DNA of 64,000 bases. Source: Spirochaetales bacterium. Lineage in GTDB: Bacteria > Spirochaetota > Spirochaetia > SZUA-6 > JAFGRV01. The position numbers were made by a program, and so were the translations under genes. The notes under the pieces were generated by a model, which made no database searches, was not told the origin of the DNA, and saw only the letters and a program-made list of their open reading frames with translations. The stretch lies in NCBI GenBank assembly GCA_016930085.1, contig JAFGHO010000069.1, forward strand, positions 1 through 64,000, read 5' to 3'. Below, one piece after another: positions 1 to 7,964 of the stretch (positions are counted from its first letter, which is position 1; the number at the start of each line of letters is the position of its first letter).

Positions 1-10
1 AAAATAAATA

Positions 11-85
11 TGGGCGACACAAGACTTGAACTTGTGACCCCTAGCGTGTCGAGCTAGTGCTCTAACCAAACTGAGCTAGCCGCCC
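11..85 (-). tRNA. tRNA-Val (anticodon GAC)
   Basis: Read on the minus strand this folds as a complete cloverleaf. The 7-bp acceptor stem is GGGCGGC paired with GTCGCCC (one G-T pair), the D arm is GCTC/GAGC, and the anticodon stem CTAGC/GCTAG encloses the loop TCGACAC with anticodon GAC. The variable loop is GGGTC and the T arm is ACAAG-TTCAAGT-CTTGT. The discriminator base is A and no CCA is encoded in the DNA. It decodes valine GUC/GUU codons. It lies just downstream of the chemotaxis operon on the same strand but has its own promoter. Confidence 0.95.
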
Positions 86-100
86 ATATATTATCGAAAA

Positions 101-129
101 ATAGTACCAGAATACCGGCGGTTTGGCAA
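101..129 (-). promoter_or_regulatory. sigma-70-type promoter of tRNA-Val
   Basis: On the minus strand a -35 box TTGCCA (129-124) is followed after 17 bp by a -10 box TACTAT (106-101). Each box has one mismatch to consensus. Transcription should start near 94, about nine bases ahead of the mature tRNA 5' end at 85. The site sits in the short gap between the cheY stop codon and the tRNA. Confidence 0.7.
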
Positions 130-155
130 TATGCTTGAGTAAAAAAAAGATTTTT

Positions 156-596
156 TTATTGCTTTCTGAGTGTGGTGATTACCCTTTCCAGGACTTTGTT
201 TCTATCAAGCGGTTTGACAATATAGTTTTTTGCGCCGACGAGTAGTGACTTTTTTACAAGATCCTGCTTGCCGAGCGCGCTTATCATGATCACTTTTGCC
301 TCTTTATCAAACTCGATTATCTTTTCCAGAGAGGTGACACCATCCATATTCGGCATGGTAATATCCATCGTCACAAGATCGATATTTGGATACAACTCCT
401 TGTACTTTTCAACACCGCTTGCCCCGTCATTCGCGGTCCCGACGATCTCGAATCCTTCCGATGTGAGAATTTGACTTATCTGTTTGGTGACGAACATGGA
501 GTCGTCTATAATAAGAACTTTGAAAGGTGTTCCGTCTTCCTTGAATCCTTCCGGTTTTCTGTCATTAATATTAGGAAACTCTATTTTTGATTTCAT
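156..596 (-). CDS. cheY: CheY chemotaxis response regulator
   Basis: A 146-residue single-domain receiver protein. It accepts phosphate from CheA and binds the flagellar switch to control rotation. The acidic pocket is D31/D32, the phosphorylation site is D78 in the MDITMP context, the switch serine is S106 and the conserved lysine is K128 in VKPL. About 25 extra residues precede the receiver fold; treponemal CheY proteins carry a comparable extension. A strong Shine-Dalgarno AGGAGG precedes the ATG. It is the last gene of cheA-cheW/R-cheX-cheY and starts 11 bases after cheX. An A-run/T-run directly after the stop codon could form a weak AT hairpin. Confidence 0.93.
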   Translation of the reverse strand: MKSKIEFPNINDRKPEGFKEDGTPFKVLIIDDSMFVTKQISQILTSEGFEIVGTANDGASGVEKYKELYPNIDLVTMDITMPNMDGVTSLEKIIEFDKEAKVIMISALGKQDLVKKSLLVGAKNYIVKPLDRNKVLERVITTLRKQ

Positions 597-607
597 AGTC
601 TTTCCTC

Positions 608-1072
608 CTAACTCCTGTCACGCAAAGCAACATTGACTTCGAGTTTTCCATAACCCGTTTCAATCGGAACGATTAACGCCTCTACTTCAAAATTGGCGAT
701 CTCCATTCTTTCTCCGGTAAATACCGTCGGGGGCGTTAATTCGAACTTGAATCCCAGTTCGGACAATTTCGTTACCGACTGCGCCACAATCATGTTTGCA
801 AGCTCCGCTATTGTCGCTTTTACAAGTTCATTCAATTGAGTCAGTTTTTCGCCGTTCATACTGGATGCAATCGCCAGTGCCGATTCCTCGGACATATCGA
901 TGAGAACACGCCCTTCGACATCTCCCGCAAGCCCGACGATTGTCGCAACTCCAAGGACCGGTTGTGATGTCGCTTTCAAATATAATTCCCCCCGCGTAAT
1001 TTCAGTCTCGAGCACCTCTTTCAGCACGTTGAATGTCGCCTCAACAAAGGGATTGATATATTCAATTCTCAT
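608..1072 (-). CDS. cheX: CheX, CheY-P phosphatase
   Basis: A 154-residue protein of the CheC/CheX/FliY family that dephosphorylates CheY-P to end the signal. The helix carrying the ExxN phosphatase signature is seen as E90-x-x-N93 in the stretch IAELANMIV. There is one such motif, as in CheX, rather than the two of CheC. It takes the place of CheZ, which spirochaetes lack. A GAGGAGG ribosome site lies ahead of the ATG. It is flanked by the CheW-CheR gene (34-base gap) and cheY (11-base gap) in the same operon. Confidence 0.88.
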   Translation of the reverse strand: MRIEYINPFVEATFNVLKEVLETEITRGELYLKATSQPVLGVATIVGLAGDVEGRVLIDMSEESALAIASSMNGEKLTQLNELVKATIAELANMIVAQSVTKLSELGFKFELTPPTVFTGERMEIANFEVEALIVPIETGYGKLEVNVALRDRS

Positions 1073-1106
1073 GTAACACGTTCCTCCTCACTTCTCGAAC
1101 TAATCA

Positions 1107-2438
1107 TCATTCCGCCGTTTTATTATATACGGTGAGAACTTTCTCTTCGATCGCTTTCCACTCGGGAGATACGAGACGTTCGTTCTGTCCCAAACATAAC
1201 ATACCATCCGCTTTCAACAATTCCTTAAACTCCGCCACGATTTTTTCCTGATTATCCGGCTTTAAAAAGGAGAGGAAATCACGCGCGACAATAATATCGA
1301 CCAGCGGAATCGCATTCTCGTGCAAAACGTCATGATATTCGAACAGAATTATATCTTCTATTTCTTTTGTAAATCGCGATCCTTTCTCTGTTTTTGCGAT
1401 ATACCCACCATCCTTAATATAATCCGGAATATCCTCATCAGCAAGCACTATATTCGGCGCCGTGGATATTTCAATGAGGCTGTTATCGTTTGCCCACACC
1501 TTGATCCGCGCCTCGGGGTATTTATGACGCAGAATACAGGCAAGTGAATACGTTTCCAATCCCTTTCCACAGCCCGGATTCCATACAGCGATCGTACCAC
1601 CCGGTCTCTCCGGGAGAAGTGAAGAAAAAACCTCCATATAATCACGCTGCCAGAGGTTTCCCGTATATGGCGAGAAAAAAGGCTTGAGGAACTCATCGGC
1701 ATCTTCGACATTTCTCAGCTGCACTTCCCTTCCGCTACTCTTGCAGAGCGCACTCCACTCTTTAAACCGTTCGCTTACCCAATCGAGATTCAATCCCGTC
1801 ACATAAAAATGTCTGAATGTCGCGAGTGTTTCGACGATAAAACCGAACTCCGGTGCTTCTTTTTCCCGAACTACCACTTCTTTTTCGATATTTTCCGAAA
1901 CAGGCTCGGTTTCCTCGAAGGTCTCATACTCTATCCGGTGATCTTCACCGCTGAAAATACGATCACTGTCCAAAATAATATAAAGCTTATCCTCATACTC
2001 GATAACACCGCTTATGTACTTGATGTTTATGTCCGTAAAAAGAGCGGGCGGGGGTTTAATCATTTCCGATGCAATACCGATAACCTTGTCTATCGAATCG
2101 ACGATGACACCAAGCAGAGAATCTTTCAACTTCAGGATAAGGACGTTTTCAATCGCGCTTTTGCCCTTTTCATTTTTATCCTGCTTGATATCGAGGTTGA
2201 ACATCGTTCGCATATCGATAATCGAGATTATCTCCCCCCTGAGGTTGTGAACGCCCCGCACAAAAGGATATGTATTCGGAACATAGGTAAACCGGCTGAT
2301 TTTTGAAATCTCTTTGACCTTCATGATATCGACACCGTAATCCCTGCCGGCCAGTGAAAATGTCACCATCTTGAAATCTATTCTACGTTTCTGCTCAGCA
2401 TTTTCTTTTTCCATTAGTTCTTCGGTCATTGAATTCAT
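1107..2438 (-). CDS. cheW: CheW-CheR fusion coupling protein
   Basis: A 443-residue two-domain protein. Residues about 20-170 form a CheW/SH3-like coupling domain (IDFKMVTFSLAGRDYGVDI, later HNLRGEIISIID and KSAIENVLILK) that links receptors to CheA. Residues about 205-443 resemble the CheR receptor methyltransferase, including an SPYTGNLWQRD segment and an SAM-loop-like stretch NPGCGKGLETYSLA. The loop differs from the usual CheR form (A-C-S-x-G-E-E-P-Y-S), so methyltransferase activity is uncertain. This fusion in an operon with cheA, cheX and cheY is known from treponemes. A second ATG three codons in is also possible; GAGGATG precedes the first. Cytoplasmic, at receptor arrays. Confidence 0.85.
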   Translation of the reverse strand: MNSMTEELMEKENAEQKRRIDFKMVTFSLAGRDYGVDIMKVKEISKISRFTYVPNTYPFVRGVHNLRGEIISIIDMRTMFNLDIKQDKNEKGKSAIENVLILKLKDSLLGVIVDSIDKVIGIASEMIKPPPALFTDINIKYISGVIEYEDKLYIILDSDRIFSGEDHRIEYETFEETEPVSENIEKEVVVREKEAPEFGFIVETLATFRHFYVTGLNLDWVSERFKEWSALCKSSGREVQLRNVEDADEFLKPFFSPYTGNLWQRDYMEVFSSLLPERPGGTIAVWNPGCGKGLETYSLACILRHKYPEARIKVWANDNSLIEISTAPNIVLADEDIPDYIKDGGYIAKTEKGSRFTKEIEDIILFEYHDVLHENAIPLVDIIVARDFLSFLKPDNQEKIVAEFKELLKADGMLCLGQNERLVSPEWKAIEEKVLTVYNKTAE

Positions 2439-2456
2439 GCAATCATCCTCATACGC

Positions 2457-4766
2457 CTACAATATTTTCGCTTCACGTTCCTTCCGTTTGGTCTTTTCGA
2501 TCTGTACGTCAAGGTCGAGAAGCTGGCTGACATCGATAATAAGAGATACTGTTCCGTCTCCCAGAATTGTCGCGCCCGCAATTCCCGGCGAGTTCGAGTA
2601 TTTGTCCTTGAGCGGTTTTATGACAATATCCTCTTCACCGATCAGGGAATCGACCATAAGACCGACCTTGTTATTTTCCGAACCCACAAGAACAAGGTAA
2701 TAATGCGGTTTGGTTTCATCCGTTTGAATCTTGAATATCCTGTTCAGTCTCACGATCGATATCACCTCTTCCCTGAGGTTGAACACTTCATAATTATCAA
2801 TAAGCTTTATCTCCTCCGGTTTTATCCGATGACTCTCGATGACCGATGTAATCGGTACTGCATAGACTTCCCCTCCCACGCGGACCATCAAACCCTGAAT
2901 AATTGCCAGGGTAAGCGGTAGTTTTATCGTGAACTTTGTTCCCACTCCGATTTTTGACCATACGCTCACGTTACCATTGAGTTTTTCGATTTTTTTCTTT
3001 ACCACGTCCAGACCGACCCCCCGGCCGGAAACATCAGTCACTTTCTCCGCGGTTGAAAAGCCCGGTTGAAATATCAGATTAAAAGCCTCGATGTCCGAAA
3101 GATGTTTATCGGGATGAATGAGATCGAGTTTTACCGCTTTTTTTCGTATATCATCGACGTCAATCCCCCGTCCGTCATCATAGATTTCGATGATAATCAT
3201 ATTCCCCTCATTCATTGCCTTAAGGAGGATAGTACCTTCCGGCGGTTTCCCCTGCTTGATCCGTTCCTGTTCCGATTCGATACCGTGATCCAGGGAATTT
3301 CGGACGCAATGAATAAGCGGATCGATAAGATCCTCGATAACCGATTTATCGAGTTCCGTTTCTTCTCCTTCCGTTTTCAACTTTACATTTTTGTTCAAAT
3401 CCCGTGAAAGATCGCGGACAAGCCGTGGGAACCGTGAGAAAATCTGTTCCACGGGAACCATTCTGATCTTCATGACGCCTTCCTGAAGTTCATTGGTAAT
3501 CCTGCCGAGGCTTTGTGCGGTCGTGTGAAATTGTCCGATCGTATTTTTCAGCGCAGATTCAAAGGCGATATAATCCGAAGGAAGGTTGTCGAATCTGTTC
3601 ATAACCTCCCGCGTAACGGCTTTGAGGTCTTTTCCGTTTGATTTATATGCTTCCATATATTCGGGTAATGATTTGAAAAACTCCTTGATTCTCGCGTTAA
3701 TCCTTCCGGTTGCCTCTTGCAGATCAAGTAATAAATTATTGTAATCGCTGCTGATCTGATTAAATGTCGCTTTTGTGATGACCGCCTCGCTGACAAGATT
3801 CATCAGCGCATCGATCCTGTTGCTTTCCACCCTGAGGACCGAACTGAACTTTGTGATTTTCCTTATATCGGATAATTTTGTCTTTGCCTCAGAAGCTTTT
3901 GCCTTCTCTTCCCCCCCCGTCAAACTTCCCTCACCGGATTCATTCATTTCCTCATCCGTCGAAGCGGTTTCTTTCAATTTAATGATTCTTACCGATTTGA
4001 TGATATCCGGCATATCGCAAATATACTCGAGTTGATTCGCCCCCGCTTTTGTCGAAATGTAGTACTCGACATACGGAAAAAATCTGTCGCTGTAAAGTTG
4101 TTCGAACTCCGGATTCGTTTTGATCACCGTCCCTATTTCCTTGAGAGCGGCATAAACCTGTATGCCGCCGACCGTATTCATAACGGCATCTTTGTCAAAT
4201 TGAACGGTAATCTGATAAAGGGTTTCCCCTTCACCTGTTGACTGCCGGAGTTCGAGCAGTTCATACTCGGTCAAATCAGATTCCTGATAGGAAGGTTCTT
4301 TATGGCTCTTTTTTTCTTTCGGGCGGGCTTTCTTTTCTTTCTTTTTTTTCTGTTTATCTTTTTCCCCGCCCTCTCCCAGAAGCGCGTTGAGTTCATCTTC
4401 CAGCGCGGAAATATCCTCTTCAAATATTCTTCCTGCAAGCCGCTCCCGTAACATCTGTTTGATAATGTCTATTGATTTGAGAAGAATATCGACCACATAC
4501 TCGCCGGCTTTAAGCGTTTCGCTTCTCATTTCATCCAGTACGTTTTCAATCAGATGTGTCAATTGGGTGATTTCCTGCATCTCGACTGTCGCGGACCCGC
4601 CTTTCAGTGTATGGGCCGCCCGAAATATTTCATCGATCGCATCCCTGTTTGAGGGATCGTTCTCAAGAAGAAGAATATTCTGTTCAAGCAATTCTACCTG
4701 AAGTTCTGCTTCATCAAAAAAATCTTTAAGCAGTTCTTTATTCGTGGGATCCAGATAGTCACTCAT
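2457..4766 (-). CDS. cheA: CheA chemotaxis histidine kinase
   Basis: A 769-residue kinase that phosphorylates CheY in response to receptor state. Visible in order: an N-terminal Hpt domain with phospho-accepting H52 (AAHTLKGGSAT); a Lys-rich linker; a CheY-binding-like P2 region; a dimerisation region; the HATPase domain with an N-box (HCVRNSLDHGIES), a DDGRGID box and a GRGVGLDVV box; and a C-terminal CheW-like domain. The reading frame is open back to a TTG at 4802, but ATG at 4766 (MSDYLDP) fits the family start. There is no clear Shine-Dalgarno, and a possible -10 lies only 8 bases upstream. It is the first gene of the che operon; cheW/R begins 18 bases after its stop. Confidence 0.93.
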   Translation of the reverse strand: MSDYLDPTNKELLKDFFDEAELQVELLEQNILLLENDPSNRDAIDEIFRAAHTLKGGSATVEMQEITQLTHLIENVLDEMRSETLKAGEYVVDILLKSIDIIKQMLRERLAGRIFEEDISALEDELNALLGEGGEKDKQKKKKEKKARPKEKKSHKEPSYQESDLTEYELLELRQSTGEGETLYQITVQFDKDAVMNTVGGIQVYAALKEIGTVIKTNPEFEQLYSDRFFPYVEYYISTKAGANQLEYICDMPDIIKSVRIIKLKETASTDEEMNESGEGSLTGGEEKAKASEAKTKLSDIRKITKFSSVLRVESNRIDALMNLVSEAVITKATFNQISSDYNNLLLDLQEATGRINARIKEFFKSLPEYMEAYKSNGKDLKAVTREVMNRFDNLPSDYIAFESALKNTIGQFHTTAQSLGRITNELQEGVMKIRMVPVEQIFSRFPRLVRDLSRDLNKNVKLKTEGEETELDKSVIEDLIDPLIHCVRNSLDHGIESEQERIKQGKPPEGTILLKAMNEGNMIIIEIYDDGRGIDVDDIRKKAVKLDLIHPDKHLSDIEAFNLIFQPGFSTAEKVTDVSGRGVGLDVVKKKIEKLNGNVSVWSKIGVGTKFTIKLPLTLAIIQGLMVRVGGEVYAVPITSVIESHRIKPEEIKLIDNYEVFNLREEVISIVRLNRIFKIQTDETKPHYYLVLVGSENNKVGLMVDSLIGEEDIVIKPLKDKYSNSPGIAGATILGDGTVSLIIDVSQLLDLDVQIEKTKRKEREAKIL

Positions 4767-4774
4767 TAATAATA

Positions 4775-4802
4775 TTTTTATCAATTCCCGACTGAAAGTC
4801 AA
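4775..4802 (-). promoter_or_regulatory. possible cheA operon promoter
   Basis: On the minus strand TTGACT (4802-4797) is followed after 16 bp by TAAAAA (4780-4775), eight bases ahead of the cheA ATG. A second candidate is TTGTCA (4827-4822) with TATTGA (4804-4799) at 17 bp. The -35 boxes are good and the -10 boxes mediocre. I see no flagellar sigma-28-type sequence here. Confidence 0.4.
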
Positions 4803-4890
4803 TAGATAATCTTTACAAGATTGACAAATATAACTTTTTATTTAAAATTTTGATTAGCCGGAGGATGTGACATCATTTCTTAAAAAAAAA

Positions 4891-4949
4891 TCCGGAAAAG
4901 AGAGAAAACAGCCTGTTCTGATGGACCGGACACGGTCCCGCTTTTCCGG
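4891..4949 (-). terminator. nested hairpin with T-tract upstream of cheA
   Basis: CCGGAAAAG at 4892-4900 pairs perfectly with CTTTTCCGG at 4941-4949, and the loop holds a second perfect hairpin, GGACCG-GACA-CGGTCC (4923-4938). On the minus strand the outer stem is followed by ATTTTTTTTT, the form of an intrinsic terminator. No minus-strand gene lies just upstream, so it may insulate or attenuate transcription running into the che operon. Confidence 0.45.
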
Positions 4950-5029
4950 CCATGTTCAATAACGATACATCATGACGTGGTTTGAGTCCTGAAACCGGTT
5001 ACAAAAACGATGGGGGTTTCCGCTTGAAG

Positions 5030-5740
5030 ATGATCGTATTGGATGTCAATCCCGGCATCGCCAACACACTTTGCTATATGCTCCTCTCCTGCGGTGTCAG
5101 AGGAATCCCCGCATCCGATGCCGAAACCGCACTGGATGTCTGCCGGTCGCATCCGGAAATCGATACGGGAATTATCGATGTCGACGACAATGAAGCGAAG
5201 GGTGTTCACTTTATATCGGAAATAGGACACATTCGCACAACGGGAGTTTTTAGGACTATCCTCCACTCCGCATCGTCCGGCGAGTATCTGAAGGAGAACA
5301 TTGTCTGTCCTGGAATCATCGGCTATATTTCCAAACCGTTTCATGAAGAAAACACCTTCATTCAGCTGAAATCAATACTTTCGAAAATTATTTTCAAAGG
5401 AGACGAAAAGAGAAATTATTTACGGGTTATTCCGGCTTCGGATGAGCTTCTCCGTACCGATTTCAGATTGAAAGAATACCCGGGGCTTCTCTACGGGAAA
5501 ATCATTAATCTCAGTATGGAAGGTATAGCAATTGCATTGCTAAAGTCCGTTCCGCCTTTACCCCTCAAAAAAGGCGCCCGCATTATCGATCTTCATCTCA
5601 ACCTTGATTTCAGGGAAATGACGATTCAGGGCAATATTGTCGAAAAGCGAAGAGATGTCATCATTATCCGCTTTATCTCGCTTACCGAAATCGAGAAAAT
5701 AATTATTGCCCGCTATATATTCAGGCGAATTTCCGACTAA
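5030..5740 (+). CDS. receiver-like plus PilZ domain protein
   Basis: A 236-residue protein divergent from the che operon. The first ~120 residues look like a response-regulator receiver: hydrophobic strand ending in a single Asp (IVLDVN), a candidate phospho-Asp in GIIDVDD, and a conserved lysine in ISKPF. The pocket has only one of the usual two acidic residues. The rest resembles a PilZ c-di-GMP-binding domain, with KRNYLRV (an RxxxR-like segment) and NLSMEG for the (D/N)xSxxG motif. The likely role is coupling phosphorylation or c-di-GMP to motility or surface behaviour, an inference from domains and location. The start is uncertain: ATG 5030 is chosen; a TTG at 4982 in the same frame is possible. 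Confidence 0.65.
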   Translation: MIVLDVNPGIANTLCYMLLSCGVRGIPASDAETALDVCRSHPEIDTGIIDVDDNEAKGVHFISEIGHIRTTGVFRTILHSASSGEYLKENIVCPGIIGYISKPFHEENTFIQLKSILSKIIFKGDEKRNYLRVIPASDELLRTDFRLKEYPGLLYGKIINLSMEGIAIALLKSVPPLPLKKGARIIDLHLNLDFREMTIQGNIVEKRRDVIIIRFISLTEIEKIIIARYIFRRISD

Positions 5741-6124
5741 TGGCCGGCCGATAGCGGATATACCATAACCTTATAAATCCTTATCATATCCGGTTATTAA
5801 TTTATAAGCAATCTCATTTCATTTTTAACCTGTGCCGGAAGATATCCATTGATTTTTTTTAAATTCGTAGTAATATAGTAAATAGGGGCCGTCAATCCAC
5901 GGTATTTCAGGCCGGGATTGAACGGCAATGATAACCGGTATATCTCAGACGGATAAGGTTTATGCGGTATTTCGCAGAAGATCATCCTTATGAGTGGTTG
6001 TGAAACAATCATGAAGAGGATATAATAAATAAGCGAGGATATACATGCGATACGATCAATGCATCCGGGATCGAAAACAGGTAATCGGTGCTTTTTCTAT
6101 TCTTTGCAGGACGGAGTATTAACC
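5741..6124. other. gene-free interval with promoter
   Basis: These 384 bases are AT-rich and contain no credible gene. The only clear element is the promoter at 5998-6026 for the following gene. Short inverted matches (TAACC/GGTTA and GGATAT/ATATCC around 5755-5800) could form a weak structure after the receiver-PilZ gene, but no T-tract follows. Confidence 0.6.
5998..6026 (+). promoter_or_regulatory. sigma-70-type promoter
   Basis: TTGTGA (5998-6003) and a perfect TATAAT (6021-6026) are separated by 17 bp. Transcription would start near 6033, giving a leader of about 92 bases to the ATG at 6125. Confidence 0.7.
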
Positions 6125-7054
6125 ATGAATAAGCGGCTGCTGTCATCCATAATTGTAATTGTCGTTTTTTTCTTTGCCTCTTTTCCGCTCGTCTCAAATG
6201 AACTCGGTATAGAATACAGAATAGGTAGTCTGAATATTCCCGATTACCAGGTGACCAACAGCGAATTTCTGGATCAAATGGAATTACCCAATTTTTTTTA
6301 CTGGGATAAAGGAATTTCACTGACCTATACACATCAGTTTTCGGACAATTTTAAATTCCAGACAGGGGTTTATTCGGATGCCATCCTTAAAAATATATCA
6401 TACACACATTTCTATTATACCGAAAGCATATTCGTTATGGGTGTCGGACCATTTTTCGGCTTTTTAAATTCAAACGTTTTTCCATACATCGAACCGGGGA
6501 TTTCGTCCATCGTCAGAATCGAGTTTCCCGGTATTCTATTTGCAGATCTCCGTGTCGACAAAACACTAGATGTCCACCTCACGCATGACAATGATTATTT
6601 TCAGGAAAGAACGGATATGAGTTTCGGGTTTTTTGTGCCGAATGCGATCTGTACCCTTTCGATGTTATCCAAAAAATTTACCGAGCGTGAAACGGAATCC
6701 GGCACCACATACGAACTCGTCGATGAATTAACCGACTATTCGCTGAAAACAACCATATTCAAGAAAAATGTTCCGTACCATCTCCATCTTGTTTTTTCCT
6801 ACCAGCACTACTCGAAATCATACATCATGGCCCCTGATGTCGTCACCAACGATCTTCACACCATTCTCTTTGGTATCGGTATCGATGTATACGCAAACCC
6901 AGCCCTCTTTTATTCACTCTACATCGACAATACCCTTTACTCCTTCGGCCAGGAAGAAATGCTCGGTATGGATACAATCCCCTATGCATTCAAGGCATAT
7001 CTTGCCATGCGAATCAATTTCGACAAAATAATCCAATCGAGAATCATCGAATAA
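6125..7054 (+). CDS. probable outer-membrane beta-barrel protein
   Basis: A 309-residue protein of unknown function. It begins with a signal peptide (MNKRLLSS, then a hydrophobic run to FPLVSNE). The body is rich in alternating hydrophobic and aromatic strands such as ISLTYTHQFSDNFKF and PYHLHLVFSYQHYS, as in outer-membrane barrels. The last residue is Glu rather than the Phe common in proteobacterial porins. The frame is open upstream to 6059, but ATG 6125 is chosen because it has GGACGGAG ahead of it and starts the signal peptide. It is monocistronic with its own promoter. No family is recognised. Confidence 0.6.
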   Translation: MNKRLLSSIIVIVVFFFASFPLVSNELGIEYRIGSLNIPDYQVTNSEFLDQMELPNFFYWDKGISLTYTHQFSDNFKFQTGVYSDAILKNISYTHFYYTESIFVMGVGPFFGFLNSNVFPYIEPGISSIVRIEFPGILFADLRVDKTLDVHLTHDNDYFQERTDMSFGFFVPNAICTLSMLSKKFTERETESGTTYELVDELTDYSLKTTIFKKNVPYHLHLVFSYQHYSKSYIMAPDVVTNDLHTILFGIGIDVYANPALFYSLYIDNTLYSFGQEEMLGMDTIPYAFKAYLAMRINFDKIIQSRIIE

Positions 7055-7212
7055 AAAGGTGGTCAGTAGCAGCGGCAGGCCCTTCAATAATCGAAATATG
7101 CTTATTTTAATAACCGGATAAATAACGCTTTTTGCGGAACAAGCGCTTCGCGGGCGGCTAATCGCTTCTATGAAATCAAAGCGGCGACGCTCAAGCCGTA
7201 TTCACCGAATAT

Positions 7213-7836
7213 TCAGAATAAAAAAGCGACACCGATTCCGGCTTCGATATCGAACCAGCTTATCGTCATCCCCGGTATCGCGATGTCTTTCTCCGGGTTC
7301 GGCGTGATATTGTAATGAAAAAGAACGAACGGAGTGATAGCGAGAGGCCCGGCGGGAATGTCGAGCCCCAATCCGCCGCACATATAGATATCGTTCAACT
7401 GTGTGTCGTCGGATTCGAGGTAATTGTCACCGTCCAGCGTATAGCCGATACAGAAGGCGTATCTGGCCCCGAACGCAGGCCACAGTTTGACTCCGCCCAG
7501 GCTGATCGGATATTTCAGGAGGAGTGTCGCGTTGATAAAGGAGATAAAATTATCGGTATAGGGATCGATCTCATCGCCGTCCATGAACCAGCCGCCCGCG
7601 AGCATCATCGACCAGTCGATATCGATCCTCACGAATTCGGCATCGAAATAGGCTCCCGCGACAATATCGTGAAGCAGCTGTAACGATTCATAGGTTGTTC
7701 CCATTATTTCGTATTTGCTTCCGGATACTGAAAGGACGTATCCGGTTTTGATACCGGCCGCAAGCTGCAGGGGGGACCCGGCAAAAAGCGATCCGGTAAG
7801 CATAAAAACGGTCAGAACAAGCGGAAATCGTTTCAT
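7213..7836 (-). CDS. probable small outer-membrane protein
   Basis: A 207-residue exported protein of unknown function. The signal peptide is MKRFPLVLTVFMLTGSLFAG, with a cleavage site plausible after AGS. The mature part shows beta-strand-like repeats (AGAYFDAEFVRIDIDWSMMLAGG, ALLLKYPISLGG) and ends in VAFLF with a terminal Phe, typical of an outer-membrane barrel. The ribosome site GAAAGGGG lies eight bases before the ATG. It is downstream of clpC on the same strand with a 128-base gap in which I see no clear terminator. It does not resemble the barrel at 6125-7054 closely enough to call paralogy. Confidence 0.6.
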   Translation of the reverse strand: MKRFPLVLTVFMLTGSLFAGSPLQLAAGIKTGYVLSVSGSKYEIMGTTYESLQLLHDIVAGAYFDAEFVRIDIDWSMMLAGGWFMDGDEIDPYTDNFISFINATLLLKYPISLGGVKLWPAFGARYAFCIGYTLDGDNYLESDDTQLNDIYMCGGLGLDIPAGPLAITPFVLFHYNITPNPEKDIAIPGMTISWFDIEAGIGVAFLF

Positions 7837-7964
7837 TCACAAAACCCCTTTCATTCGGCGTATCTTGATCCCTTTACAATGATAGCTCTTCTTTCTTTTT
7901 TTTCAATGGGCCGGGTTCTTTCTCATTAATTTATAAGAGGCCGTATATTACCTCCACCTTGCCG

